Position numbers and translations under genes: made by a program
In this document: in pieces, positions 19,360 through 30,794 of the stretch
Position numbering within the stretch: position 1 is the stretch's first letter
Layout: each line of letters starts with the position of its first letter
NCBI RefSeq assembly: GCF_004115155.1
Contig: NZ_RDSM01000001.1
Span: forward strand, 1,426,001-1,490,000
DNA: 64,000 nucleotides
Direction: 5' to 3'
Source of the DNA: Granulicella sibirica
Lineage (GTDB): Bacteria > Acidobacteriota > Terriglobia > Terriglobales > Acidobacteriaceae
Notes under the pieces: generated by a model
Seen by the model: the letters and a program-made list of their open reading frames with translations, nothing else
Databases searched by the model: none
What the model was told of the DNA's origin: nothing

Positions 19360-19493
19360 ACCCCCCCTCCCCATACTTGTCGCATAAGTCGTTTATTATG
19401 AAACGCTTAGGTGGATGCGCTTGCCGCAAGCGTATCAAAATAAACAGCTTACGCGTAAATATTAGTCAATAAAGGACTTAGCTCGCTGTCAAA
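19360..19493 (+). repeat. Intergenic hairpin repeat, copy A (C7TCCCCA / AAAGGACTTA family)
   Basis: The copy starts with a C-rich tract ending in CTCCCCA (about 19361-19373). It continues with TAAGTCGTTTATT (19385-19397), whose complement-like partner AATAAACAGCTTA is at 19439-19451, and ends with AATAAAGGACTTAGC (19469-19483). The same ordered parts recur downstream of gyrB at 22617-22745. It is non-coding. The rest of the interval between rpmI and gyrB (19217-19875) shows no gene. Confidence 0.7.
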
Positions 19494-19739
19494 TCGAATG
19501 TCAAGGTGGCGAAAGTCCGCGGCGCCCTGGGGCGGCGGATGTTCTTCTCTCTAGCTATTATTTTATCGAATGGACCGAAACTAAAAGGACACCGACTTTT
19601 CCCTTTGCTTTTAGGGACTTAGGCGATATCGGCCCTTGACACGCGAGTTTTGCCCATTTTTCGAGAAAACACTGATAAAGGTCATTTCGCTGCTTGCCGC
19701 GCCCCGCCGACGGACATCGGACGAAGCTATGCCCCGTGG

Positions 19740-19745
19740 TATACT
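19740..19745 (+). promoter_or_regulatory. Possible -10 element for gyrB
   Basis: TATACT lies about 130 bases upstream of the preferred gyrB start. The corresponding -35 region (TCGGAC at 17 bp spacing) is weak. A TTGACA hexamer at 19636 has no good -10 partner. Confidence 0.3.
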
Positions 19746-19779
19746 TGAGCTAGCGCAGGAGCGTCCTCGTCGCGGGTAA

Positions 19780-22530
<2,751 letters not shown>

Positions 22531-22557
22531 GCCTTTGCCTCAGGTTTCAACTTTCTC

Positions 22558-22588
22558 AAGGGTCATCGCTTGCGCGGTGGCCCTTTTT
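22558..22588 (+). terminator. Intrinsic terminator of gyrB
   Basis: The stem AAGGGTCATCGC / GCGGTGGCCCTT (with mismatches), loop TTGC, and a following run of five T residues lie 28 bases after the gyrB stop codon. Confidence 0.7.
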
Positions 22589-22616
22589 GCTGCGTTCTTT
22601 TTACTGCGTTCTGAGG

Positions 22617-22745
22617 GGGTACCCCCCCTCCCCACTGTCGGGGTGTAAGCTGTTTCGAATGATGGACTTGCAGCTTAGTAACAGCTGCAAATATATCATT
22701 CGAAAGGACTTACACCCTAGATATCAGATAGCAAAGGACTTAGCC
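22617..22745 (+). repeat. Intergenic hairpin repeat, copy B (C7TCCCCA / AAAGGACTTA family)
   Basis: The same order of parts as copy A is seen: C-rich tract with CTCCCCA (22622-22634), GTGTAAGCTGTTTCGAATGAT (22643-22663), its inverted partner ATCATTCGAAAGGACTTACAC (22695-22715), then a second CAAAGGACTTAGCC (22732-22745). The arms could form a long hairpin. This lies in the non-coding 700 bases between gyrB and the ABC-3C island. The remainder of that interval (22746-23230) contains only a small GCCCGT-AAAA-ACGGGC hairpin at 23088-23103 and no convincing gene. Confidence 0.7.
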
Positions 22746-23230
22746 GGTGTTTTGGCGGTGCCGGGGCTTTCGTGTCGGCTTTTCTTGCTGCGGCCGGTGT
22801 CCTGGTGCCGGTTGGCCTGATGATGGCCGACCCGCTTCCCGGGGCGTGGCTGCTGTGCAGGAGAGACTTGCGGCGTTGGCCCCGCCGCGCAGTTGTTTGC
22901 CTGAGGTGGTGCGAGTACCTTGCTGCAATCTAAGATGGTTAGACCCGTATAGACCGTCCCCACGGCCTTTGTTGGGTTTTTCTTTGTACTGTTTTAATTC
23001 TACGCTTTTGGAGGGGGTAAACAGGACCGGTACTAAGTACCTTGGAATGATCAGGTTACGTTGTTTTGGGGCTTGACATGCAAATTTGCCCGTAAAAACG
23101 GGCCTAATTTCACAACTTTATTTTCCAGCGATCTCTAGGACTGACGGCCCTCAACGAAATCTCCGTCCATGATGCTTTGCGACTGGTGCTATTCTGCGAC
23201 TTCCAATATGTTCTCCTTCAGGAACGCGGA

Positions 23231-23995
23231 TTGACGAACGCACGGCGAGCCTACACCAAGTCTGAAGAATTGTCGCTCACTACGCAGGTTGGGGGATACT
23301 GTCCCCTCTGCGATGCTCCACTCTTTTACACAAAAAGAAATCATGACTACAAAAACTATCAACTCGCGCATATTTACCCGCTCAATCCCACTCCAGAGGA
23401 AATTGAAGAGCTCAAGGAAGTGGCGCGACTGCATTCTGAAGTGAACCATCCGGATAATCAAATTCCTCTATGTGCAAGATGTCATAGTCAATTCGACAAA
23501 CCCCGCACTCGCGAAGAATATGAGCAGCTAGCTGCGATCAAGATCAGCATTCTCCGTCAGCAGATGCAGCGAAGCCTTCGTGGGGACTACCAATTAGAAG
23601 CGTCGATTGATGAAGTTATTTCGCTCCTTGGAGAAGTTGACTTCTCGGACGAGAACACCAACAACCTGCAATTCGATGCAAAGAGTCTCGATCAGAAATT
23701 CGACGCTTCGCTCCCAGGGCCGACGCGTCGAAAAATCAAGCATCACGTCGCGGACTACTACTCACATATCAAGCGCGGCTTTCGCGACCTCGAGATGCAG
23801 ACGCCAATGGCGTCTGAAGTTATTTATACGCAGGTGAGATCGTTTTACAAAAAGCAGAAGAGCCTCGGGCTTTCGCAGCCAGAGATTTTCTTAAATATTG
23901 TTCTTTGGCTTAGGAGTAACACTGCTTCGCATAGCTTTGATGCTCCTGAGATCATCGCGTCTTTTTTCGTGCAAAATTGCGAGGTCTTCGATTGA
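23231..23995 (+). CDS. HNH nuclease-domain component of an ABC three-component (ABC-3C) system
   Basis: This 254-residue protein has an N-terminal HNH/zinc-ribbon nuclease domain: CPLCDAPLF, the catalytic-type YQLAHIYPLN, and NQIPLCARCHSQFDKPRT. A helical C-terminal domain follows, typical of the third, effector-bearing component of ABC-3C conflict systems. The TTG at 23231 has AGGA at suitable distance and gives MTNARRAYTKSEEL. An upstream TTG at 23177 would add 18 residues. Downstream genes overlap and encode a middle component and an SMC-like ATPase. The likely role is nucleic-acid cleavage upon activation, defending against phages or plasmids. Function is inferred from family context. Confidence 0.75.
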   Translation: MTNARRAYTKSEELSLTTQVGGYCPLCDAPLFYTKRNHDYKNYQLAHIYPLNPTPEEIEELKEVARLHSEVNHPDNQIPLCARCHSQFDKPRTREEYEQLAAIKISILRQQMQRSLRGDYQLEASIDEVISLLGEVDFSDENTNNLQFDAKSLDQKFDASLPGPTRRKIKHHVADYYSHIKRGFRDLEMQTPMASEVIYTQVRSFYKKQKSLGLSQPEIFLNIVLWLRSNTASHSFDAPEIIASFFVQNCEVFD

Positions 23996-24216
23996 TCACA
24001 CCGAACAAAGCGATATCGCTTAAGGAATCAGCCCTCGGTCACCTAGGCGTGATACTGAAAGTGCGGGTGGAAGGCATGGATCTGATTACTCTGTATCACA
24101 AAGTGGCAGACCAGTTCGAGAGCTTAGACCAGTTCCTTTTAACCCTAGACACCTTGTACATTCTTGGCCGAATTGACGTTAATGTTACGACTAGGGTTGT
24201 GAATTATGCTCCTTGA
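23992..24216 (+). CDS. ABC-3C system small middle component
   Basis: A 74-residue protein starting MITPNKAISLKESALGHLGV is encoded from a TTG at 23992 that overlaps the stop of the HNH gene (TTGA). It ends 11 bases inside the ATPase gene. The size, position and the predicted winged-helix-like pattern fit the middle components (MC) of ABC-3C systems, in which the MC is thought to bridge the ATPase and the effector. Which MC family it belongs to cannot be decided by eye. A longer start at TTG 23977 is possible but lies within the preceding gene. Confidence 0.65.
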   Translation: MITPNKAISLKESALGHLGVILKVRVEGMDLITLYHKVADQFESLDQFLLTLDTLYILGRIDVNVTTRVVNYAP

Positions 24217-25843
24217 GATCCGTTCTGAGCAGTTTCGCAAGAAAGTGGTGCAATTCAAGATTGGCCTTAACGTCATCCTTGGGGATGACAATGCAACAAA
24301 TTCGATTGGTAAATCGACCTTGCTGATGGTCATCGATTTTTGCTTCGGCGGCAGTGATCTTCTAAGCCACAATACCGATTTAATTCCTGAATTGGGTCAT
24401 CATGATTACTCCTTCGCTTTTAGATTTGAGGAGCAGGATCATCGCTTTCGTCGCGGCACTTTTGAACCCTCGCTTGTTTACATTTGCGACGAGACCTACA
24501 GTCCTGGCCCTCCTATTTCACTTCAGGAGTACACCGCCTTCCTCAAGCAGGCATATAAGATCTCCCTGCCCGATCTAAGTTTCAGAGCGCTTGTCGGCCT
24601 CTACATCCGTGTATGGGGCAAGGATAACCTCTCCGTGGAGAGGCCGCTAAATTTAGATCAACGACAGGCAGCGGGTCAGTGCGTCGACATTCTTTTAAAG
24701 ACTTTTGACAGATATAGTGCAATTAGAGATGTCACACAGCAACTGAGCGCCGCGGAGGGTCAAATAGAAGCGCTAAGACAAGCGCGAAAGTATGATTTTG
24801 TCCCGAAGATCAGTAAGCGAGCTTATGAAGAAAACGACAAACGGATAAATGAGCTAGAGAGGGAGATGGCAGATATTCGTCTCAACCTCGCAAGGTACGC
24901 TACTAACCTCTCTGAAGTCGTGAATAAGGAAGTTCTGCAACTCAAGCTTCAGAAAGATCAGCTGCTCGCGCAGCGGTTGTCCTTAGCGAGTCGTCTTCAA
25001 AGAGTTCAGGGTAACCTAAACGGAAGCAGGGTCATACGAAGTGAGAGTTTCCGCGACCTCATAAATTTCTTCCCGGAGATAAGCAAAGATCGACTGGAGA
25101 AAGTCGAAGATTTCCATCGTGATGTTGCTCGTCTATTGAGAACCGAGCTTCAGGAGTCTGAGGCTCAACTTGATTTGGAGATATCCCGAATAGATGGTGC
25201 GATTGCGGAAATTGATATTGGCATGTCGCAAACTCTTAGTTCCGTTGAGCAACCCAATGCACTCGTCGAACACGTCTACAGGGTATCGGTGGAACTTGAT
25301 AACACACGTGGAGTGAATCAAATATTCGATGACGAGAGTGCCCTTAAAACGAGGTTAGGTGAACTTCAGGAGCAGCTTGCTCTAGAAAAGAAAAATGTCC
25401 TTCAGATCGTCGAAGATACGGTCAACGATGGAATGCGGAGAGTTGTGACGTCCGTGTTTGGCGGGGAGCGCAAGAGCCCTGAACTCACTCTCCAAGAAAA
25501 GAGCTATAAGTTCAAAGTATATGACGATACAGGCACCGGCGTTGCTTACTCTAGCCTTGTCGTGCTCGACCTAACTGTCTTTCAAGCGACGGTGCTTCCA
25601 GTAGTCGTGCACGATACGCTCCTCTTCAAAAACATTGAAAATGATTCTGTCTCAAGACTTATTCAGATATATCTAAATTCGAATAAGCAATCGTTCATAG
25701 CGTTAGATGAAATCGACAAGTATGGATCCGAGACCGCTTCTATCCTTAGAAGCCGTAGCGCAATCGCGCTAGATAACGTAGATGTTCTTTATGTAAAGGA
25801 CTGGCGCCCAAGCAGAGGTTCGCAGAAATTAGTCAAAGAGTGA
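24206..25843 (+). CDS. ABC-3C system SMC-like ATPase (DUF2326-type)
   Basis: This 545-residue protein has an N-terminal nucleotide-binding half with the variant P-loop GDDNATNSIGKSTLLMVIDF. A long coiled-coil-like middle (about 165-380, rich in Glu/Leu/Arg) follows, and then a C-terminal ATPase half with VVVHDTLLFKNIEN and FIALDEIDKY. This arrangement resembles DUF2326 ATPases of ABC-3C systems, which are related to SMC/RecF-type sensors. The ATG at 24206 overlaps the preceding gene by 11 bp. The whole three-gene set is AT-rich compared with its neighbours, suggesting horizontal acquisition. It probably senses a foreign nucleic acid and licenses the HNH effector. Confidence 0.75.
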   Translation: MLLEIRSEQFRKKVVQFKIGLNVILGDDNATNSIGKSTLLMVIDFCFGGSDLLSHNTDLIPELGHHDYSFAFRFEEQDHRFRRGTFEPSLVYICDETYSPGPPISLQEYTAFLKQAYKISLPDLSFRALVGLYIRVWGKDNLSVERPLNLDQRQAAGQCVDILLKTFDRYSAIRDVTQQLSAAEGQIEALRQARKYDFVPKISKRAYEENDKRINELEREMADIRLNLARYATNLSEVVNKEVLQLKLQKDQLLAQRLSLASRLQRVQGNLNGSRVIRSESFRDLINFFPEISKDRLEKVEDFHRDVARLLRTELQESEAQLDLEISRIDGAIAEIDIGMSQTLSSVEQPNALVEHVYRVSVELDNTRGVNQIFDDESALKTRLGELQEQLALEKKNVLQIVEDTVNDGMRRVVTSVFGGERKSPELTLQEKSYKFKVYDDTGTGVAYSSLVVLDLTVFQATVLPVVVHDTLLFKNIENDSVSRLIQIYLNSNKQSFIALDEIDKYGSETASILRSRSAIALDNVDVLYVKDWRPSRGSQKLVKE

Positions 25844-25970
25844 GGTAAGCCTCTTAGCTCGATATGATTTCGAGTGATGTGTTAGCTTGGCTGGCGATTT
25901 GTTGGAAAAAGCAGGGCGACTGACTAGGGGGTTAGATCGGACGCTGTCTTTAGGATGCAATAATGCGTCC

Positions 25971-27899
25971 ATGAGCGATACGTCTGTTTCTTCTTCGGTT
26001 GCGTCTTCGACGCGGCGGCGGTTTCTTGCGGCTTGTTCGGCGGCGGGGTTTGGGGGGACTTTGCTGCCGGGGGTGCTGCTCGGGATGGTGGGGCGGGTTG
26101 AGGGGCAGGGGGCGGCGGGGGAGGGGTTGCCGAAGATTACGGGGGCGATGATCGAGGGGGCGGCGGGGATCGCGGGCGTCAGGGTGACGCAGGAGCAGAT
26201 TGCGATGATGCTCGGGGATGGCGAAACCGGGGGGCTCGAGGAGCAGCGGGGGCATGTGGAGCGGATTCGGGGGTTGGGGATTCCGAATGCGGTGGCTCCG
26301 GCGGTGGTGTTCGATCCGGTACCGGGTTGGATGCGGGTGGATGCGGCGAGGAAGGCGGCGCGGATCAGCAAGGCTCCGGGGGTGGGGGGGATTGCGATCG
26401 GGGCGGGGCTGGAGGGGACGTCGGATGGGCTGGCGTTTGCCACGGTGCGGGAGCTGGCAGAGCTGGTGCGGACGAAGAAGGTGACGTCGGTTGGGCTGAC
26501 GAAGATGTACCTGGAGAGGTTGAAGCGGTTCGATCCGCGGCTGCATTGCGTGATTACGCTGACGGAGGCTCGGGCGATGGAGCGGGCGGCGGCGGCGGAT
26601 GGGGAGATTGCGGGGGGACGGTATAAGGGTCCGCTGCACGGGATTCCGTGGGGGGCGAAGGATCTGCTGGCGGTGAAGGGGTACAGGACGACGTGGGGGG
26701 CGGGTGGGTTCGAGGAGCAGAGCTTCGATTACGACGCGGAGGTGGTGAGGCGACTGGATGAGGCGGGGGCGGTGCTGGTGGCGAAGCTGTCGATGGGGGC
26801 GCTGGCTTCGGGGGATTTGTGGTTTGGGGGGCGGACGAGGAATCCGTGGAATGTGAGGCAGGGGTCGAGCGGGTCGTCGGCGGGGAGCGCGAGCGCGGTG
26901 GCGGCGGGATGCGTGGGGTTTGCGATCGGGACGGAGACGCTGGGGTCGATCTCTTCGCCTTCGACCAGGTGTGGGGTGACGGGGTTGCGGCCCAGTTTTG
27001 GGCTGGTTCCGAGGACGGGAGCGATGGCGCTGACGTGGTCGATGGATAAGATCGGGCCGATCTGCCGGTCGGTGGAGGACTGCGCGATGGTGTTGTCGGC
27101 GATTTATGGGCCGGATGGGAAGGATCTTTCGGTCAAGGACGCGAGCTTCAATTGGGATGCGGAGTTCGACTGGAAGACGCTGCGGGTGGGGTACTTCAAG
27201 GCGGCTTTCGAGGCTCCGAAGGCTGACGAGGAGGAGAAGGAGCCGGTGGGGGCGACGGCGGCGGAGATGGAGGCTTATCGGGGGAGGGTGGCGGGGCGGC
27301 GGGAGTTTCTGGCGAGGCAGAGCTATGACTTGAAATACAACGTTGCGGCGGTGGAGAAGCTTAGGGCGATGGGGGTTGCGCTTATCCCCGTCGAGATGCC
27401 TAAGTTTCCGTTCGGGTCGATTGTGCCGGTGCTGGAGGCGGAGGCTGCGGCGGCTTTTGACGAGTTGACGCGGAGTGGGCAGGATGGGCTGCTGACGGGG
27501 CAGAAAGCCGGGGATTGGCCGAATACGTTTCGGGTGGCGCGGTTTTATTCGGCGGTGGATTATGTGCAGGCGATGCGGGCCCGGACGCTGGCTGTTGGGC
27601 TGATGGCGGAGTTGTTCAAGACGGTGGACGTGATTGTGACGCCTTCTTCGGGGACGCAGTTGTCGGCGACGAATCTGACGGGGCAGCCGGCGGTGATTGT
27701 GCCGAATGGGGTGCGAGGGGAGGATGCTCCTGTGCCGAGGGTGACGGAGGATGGGGCGGCGGAGAATGTTGGTGGGCCGGGGACTCCGGTGAGTCTTACG
27801 TTTCTTGGGGCTTTATATAGCGATGCGCGAGTGGCGTCTTTCGCGAGGGCTTACCAGGAGGCTACGGGGTTTCACCGGCTGAGGCCGGGGTTGGCTTAG
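25971..27899 (+). CDS. Tat-exported amidase (amidase signature family)
   Basis: This 642-residue protein starts with a twin-arginine signal (STRRRFLAACSAAGFGG) followed by an amidase-signature domain. The catalytic Lys is in GIPWGAKDLL and the Ser-rich loop in QGSSGSSAGSASAVAAG, with GSISSPSTRCGVTGLRPSFG following. The family hydrolyses amides via a Ser-cisSer-Lys triad. An N-terminal region of about 150 residues before the amidase core and an internal insert around residues 410-440 lengthen it. A start at 25887 would bury the Tat signal, so the ATG at 25971 is used. The coding strand is strikingly G-rich. The substrate is unknown. Confidence 0.9.
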   Translation: MSDTSVSSSVASSTRRRFLAACSAAGFGGTLLPGVLLGMVGRVEGQGAAGEGLPKITGAMIEGAAGIAGVRVTQEQIAMMLGDGETGGLEEQRGHVERIRGLGIPNAVAPAVVFDPVPGWMRVDAARKAARISKAPGVGGIAIGAGLEGTSDGLAFATVRELAELVRTKKVTSVGLTKMYLERLKRFDPRLHCVITLTEARAMERAAAADGEIAGGRYKGPLHGIPWGAKDLLAVKGYRTTWGAGGFEEQSFDYDAEVVRRLDEAGAVLVAKLSMGALASGDLWFGGRTRNPWNVRQGSSGSSAGSASAVAAGCVGFAIGTETLGSISSPSTRCGVTGLRPSFGLVPRTGAMALTWSMDKIGPICRSVEDCAMVLSAIYGPDGKDLSVKDASFNWDAEFDWKTLRVGYFKAAFEAPKADEEEKEPVGATAAEMEAYRGRVAGRREFLARQSYDLKYNVAAVEKLRAMGVALIPVEMPKFPFGSIVPVLEAEAAAAFDELTRSGQDGLLTGQKAGDWPNTFRVARFYSAVDYVQAMRARTLAVGLMAELFKTVDVIVTPSSGTQLSATNLTGQPAVIVPNGVRGEDAPVPRVTEDGAAENVGGPGTPVSLTFLGALYSDARVASFARAYQEATGFHRLRPGLA

Positions 27900-28444
27900 T
27901 TGAAGTGGATGGTGGTGAAGCGGCCGAGGGTGGACAGGGCTAACTGGATGGGCCGGGGTGGGCCGGTTTTGGGGACGGTGACTTCGACCCATAGGTCTTC
28001 GCCGGGCTTGAGGGGGAGTGGGGTTTTGGCGGTGTCTGGGATGTAGAGGGGTACGGTGACGTGGGTGGGGACACGATCGCAGGGCTGGCCTTCCGACAGG
28101 GTAATGAGCTGGGTGGCAGGTCTGCGGTCGGCGAGCCGGGCCTGGTACTTGCCGTCGTTGAATTCGAGGGACGCGTTCCAGCTCCAGAAGCCGGGGCCGA
28201 CGCGTCCATCCGGGAATCGATAGCCTGGACGGCGATGGGCGGGGTCGCGGGGGAGAGCGCAGGCATCGGCGAGGAGTTGAAGGGAGAGGTAGCGGCCGCG
28301 GAGCGGGGTGTTGGGATCCCAGGTTCCGGCGCGGACCCAGACGCGTGGGCGGGTGTGGCGCTCGTAGAGGTACTTGCCCGCGATGCTGAGGACGAGAAGA
28401 AACTGAACGAGGGTGAGGATGACGGCGGCGCGGAGGGGTTTCAT
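27896..28444 (-). CDS. GDYXXLXY-type membrane-anchored protein
   Basis: This 182-residue protein has a single N-terminal hydrophobic segment (about 6-27) and a beta-rich outside domain containing LRGRYLSLQLLADAC, which resembles the GDYxxLxY motif of a family often encoded next to DUF2157/DUF4401 membrane proteins. The start ATG at 28444 overlaps the stop of the upstream gene (ATGA), indicating coupling. It is convergent with the amidase, overlapping its last four bases. A much longer open frame extends upstream in this frame but is a by-product of GC-rich DNA opposite the DUF2157 gene. Confidence 0.75.
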   Translation of the reverse strand: MKPLRAAVILTLVQFLLVLSIAGKYLYERHTRPRVWVRAGTWDPNTPLRGRYLSLQLLADACALPRDPAHRRPGYRFPDGRVGPGFWSWNASLEFNDGKYQARLADRRPATQLITLSEGQPCDRVPTHVTVPLYIPDTAKTPLPLKPGEDLWVEVTVPKTGPPRPIQLALSTLGRFTTIHFN

Positions 28445-29619
28445 GGGTTCACCTCGGGCGTCGCGCTTATAGACATGGCGTTTACCAGGCGACGCCGGGT
28501 CTGCTCGAGGGCCCATCCGCCGGCGAGAAAGAGGACTCCGAGGACGATGAGGCCGAGGGAGCGATTGAGCTTGTCCATGACGCTTGAGAAGTAGAACCAG
28601 GCGACGGTGAGGGCGAAGGCGACAATGCCGTAGTTCACCAGGGCCGGGCTGAGGATGTGGACGCCCCACCAGACGAGAAAGACGGCGGAGGCGGCGACGA
28701 GAGCGTAAGCGAGGAGGTTGGGTTCGGATGTGGTCCAGGGATGGGCGAGCGTGCCGCCGTTTTGAACCGCCTGAGCCCAGGGGAGTGCGTAGGCGAGCGC
28801 CGCTGCGATGGCCGCGGGTGGTGCGCTGCGACGGTCGGCCAGCCAGCCGCAGGCGATCACGGCGAGGATGAGGGCGGCTGCCAGGATCTGGCCGGATACG
28901 GGGAGGAAGCCGGTTTGTGAGAGGAAGGAGTTGTTCCTCCAGGCCTCTTCGGCGAGGAAGCCGATCGAGACCGGGGCGAGAATGGCTCCGGCGGCGAAGA
29001 GAATGCCGAAGACGGCGCGGCGGCGGGAGCGCAGGAAGGCGGCGAGGTAGACGATGGCGAGGACGAGACCGGCGCGGGCAAGGTATGTGTTGGCGACGGT
29101 GTAATTCTGGGCACCGTCGGCCCACTCGCAGGCGATCCAGGCTGGAATGAGGAGGAGGGTGAGGGTCTGCTGGAACTGGTCGCGGAGGAGAAGCCATCCG
29201 GCGGCGGCGCAGAGAGCCCATAGGAGAATGGCGGCGGGCCAGTGCTCCTGCATGTTGAAGATCTGGCCGATGAGGGCGATGGCCGCGCCGCAGGAGACGG
29301 TGCCGACGGCGTGCATGGCGGTGGCGAGGCCGGGGAAGCGCTGGTGGACAAGGAGGCCGATGCCGTGGAAGAAGGCGAGCATCGACAGGACGAGGGTGAG
29401 GCGGGAGGTGGGCGAAAGCGCGTCCCAGTGGGCGGCGACAAAGAGGAGGACTCCGGCGGAGAGGAGGATACAGCCAAGGATGAGAGCGAGGAGGACCTGC
29501 CACTGGCGGTTGGCGGGACGGGCATGGGCGGATTCGTAAGCCCGGATGCGGGCCGCGGTGGGGTCGTCGATGAGGCCGGCGGCCTGCCAACGGGTGAGGA
29601 GGCTTTCGGGGGTCTCCAT
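28441..29619 (-). CDS. DUF2157 multi-pass membrane protein
   Basis: This 392-residue protein has a short soluble N-terminus METPESLLTRWQAAGLIDDP, typical of DUF2157, followed by about ten hydrophobic segments from residue 44 onward. Examples are LLALILGCILLSAGVLLFVAA and GTVSCGAAIALIGQIF. Family members are inner-membrane proteins of unknown function. No clear ribosome-binding site precedes the ATG at 29619. Longer upstream starts would translate the repeat region 29640-29800 and are rejected. It is translationally coupled to the downstream GDYXXLXY-type gene. Confidence 0.85.
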   Translation of the reverse strand: METPESLLTRWQAAGLIDDPTAARIRAYESAHARPANRQWQVLLALILGCILLSAGVLLFVAAHWDALSPTSRLTLVLSMLAFFHGIGLLVHQRFPGLATAMHAVGTVSCGAAIALIGQIFNMQEHWPAAILLWALCAAAGWLLLRDQFQQTLTLLLIPAWIACEWADGAQNYTVANTYLARAGLVLAIVYLAAFLRSRRRAVFGILFAAGAILAPVSIGFLAEEAWRNNSFLSQTGFLPVSGQILAAALILAVIACGWLADRRSAPPAAIAAALAYALPWAQAVQNGGTLAHPWTTSEPNLLAYALVAASAVFLVWWGVHILSPALVNYGIVAFALTVAWFYFSSVMDKLNRSLGLIVLGVLFLAGGWALEQTRRRLVNAMSISATPEVNP

Positions 29620-29700
29620 GGGGGGAGTAGAGCAGATGCTTCTGTGTGGGTAAAGGGGAAAGATAGTGGGGGTGGGGCGGCGGGTAAGGCAAAGGCAAAC

Positions 29701-29729
29701 GCAGATTCCCTGCGGGAATGACAACCAGA
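29701..29729 (+). repeat. Dispersed hairpin repeat GCAGATTCCC...GAATGACAACC, copy 1
   Basis: The core GCAGATTCCC-TGC-GGGAATGACAACCAGA contains an ATTCCC/GGGAAT inverted repeat. The same core recurs at 29745 and 30795, each embedded in AAGCAACGGC-like DNA. It is non-coding, upstream of the orphan ABC ATPase. Confidence 0.65.
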
Positions 29730-29744
29730 GAAGCAACGGCAGCG

Positions 29745-29771
29745 GCAGATTCCCTTTGGGAATGACAACCA
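29745..29771 (+). repeat. Dispersed hairpin repeat, copy 2
   Basis: GCAGATTCCC-TTT-GGGAATGACAACCA lies only 15 bases after copy 1, so the two form a tandem pair. Confidence 0.65.
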
Positions 29772-29843
29772 CATGGGCAAGGGAGCGACCGTTCAACGGC
29801 AACGGCACCGCGATGGGCGCAGCGCAACTGCTACCATCCGGAA

Positions 29844-30641
29844 ATGTCCGGGAAGATGTCCGAGGGGTTGCTGGTGGAGGCGCGGGGTTTGGTGAAGGAG
29901 TATCCGCGGGGGGCGGGTGTGGCCCGGGTGGTGGATGGAGTTTCGTTCTCGATTGGCAAGGGCGAGACGCTTGGGCTGGTGGGGGAGTCGGGGTCGGGGA
30001 AGAGTACGGTGGCTCGGATGCTGTTGAGGCTCGTGGAGCCTACAGCGGGTGAGGTGCGGTTTGATGGGGAGGATGTGCTCGGTGCGCGTAAAGGCGAGTT
30101 GCGGGCGATGCGGCGGAAGATGCAGATCGTCTTTCAGGATCCGTATGCGGCGCTGAATCCTCGGATGCGGGTGTCGCAGATCCTGGCGGAGCCGTTCGCG
30201 ATTCATGGGGAGAAGCCGGACTGCGGTGTTGAGGCGCGGGTGCTCCAGTTGCTCGGCCAGGTGGGGCTGGAGGCGGGAGCGCTGCGGCGTTACCCGCATG
30301 AGTTCTCCGGCGGGCAGAGACAGAGGATCAATATCGCGCGGGCGTTGGCGCTGCGGCCTAAGTTTCTTGTGCTGGATGAGCCGGTGAGCGCGCTCGACGT
30401 GAGCGTGGGGGCGCAGGTGATCAACCTGCTGAAGGATCTGCAGGCGTCGCATGGGTTGACGTATTTGTTTATCTCGCACTCGATGCCTCTGGTGCGGTAT
30501 CTGTGTGACCGGGTGGCGGTGATGCAGGGGGGACGGCTGGTAGAGATGGGAGATGTCGAGCAGGTCTGTTCGGCGCCGAAGGATGCCTATACGCAGAGGC
30601 TGATTGCGGCGACTCCGGTGATGCCGGGTGAGGGTGGCTGA
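29844..30641 (+). CDS. ABC transporter ATP-binding protein, oligopeptide/dipeptide (OppF/DppF-like)
   Basis: This 265-residue ATPase has the Walker A motif GESGSGKST (47-55), the Q-loop segment VFQDPYAALNPRM, the signature EFSGGQRQR and the Walker B LVLDEPVSALD. The D-loop, SHSMPLV (H-loop) and C-terminal AYTQRL segment are characteristic of the OppD/OppF subfamily that energises peptide or nickel importers. No permease or binding-protein gene is adjacent, so it is an orphan in this window and must work with partners encoded elsewhere, or it has another role. The start is the first of two close methionine codons. Confidence 0.88.
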   Translation: MSGKMSEGLLVEARGLVKEYPRGAGVARVVDGVSFSIGKGETLGLVGESGSGKSTVARMLLRLVEPTAGEVRFDGEDVLGARKGELRAMRRKMQIVFQDPYAALNPRMRVSQILAEPFAIHGEKPDCGVEARVLQLLGQVGLEAGALRRYPHEFSGGQRQRINIARALALRPKFLVLDEPVSALDVSVGAQVINLLKDLQASHGLTYLFISHSMPLVRYLCDRVAVMQGGRLVEMGDVEQVCSAPKDAYTQRLIAATPVMPGEGG

Positions 30642-30693
30642 GTTGTTGGTTTGACGGAGGACGCAACAGCCCGCGATTTGACGGTTTGGGTTT

Positions 30694-30740
30694 CCCACCT
30701 TAGCCGACGATGAGACTGTCGGCGAAGATGGGGCACCCGG
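30694..30740 (+). repeat. Dispersed CCCACC / GGTGGGGCACCCGG hairpin, copy 1
   Basis: CCCACCTTAGCCGAC faces GTCGGCGAAGATGGG across a short loop and is followed by GCACCCGGCTT. The same design occurs at 32969. It lies downstream of the ABC ATPase gene and may double as a terminator-like structure. Confidence 0.6.
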
Positions 30741-30794
30741 CTTTACCTGGGATGCGCGGACGCGGAGAGTACAAGGGCAAAAGCAACGGCAGAC

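Noticed and set aside
22747..23076. Open frame of 109 codons after gyrB
   Set aside because: The sequence is rich in Cys, Arg and Pro with no domain or ribosome-binding site, and it overlaps the repeat-bearing non-coding region.
23169..23230. Longer N-terminus for the HNH protein from TTG 23177
   Set aside because: The extra 18 residues are hydrophobic and atypical, and the second TTG has a better placed AGGA. It remains possible.
27896..29827. A 643-codon open frame on the minus strand
   Set aside because: Only its last 182 codons form a plausible protein. The earlier part is Pro/Arg/His-rich shadow sequence opposite the DUF2157 frame.
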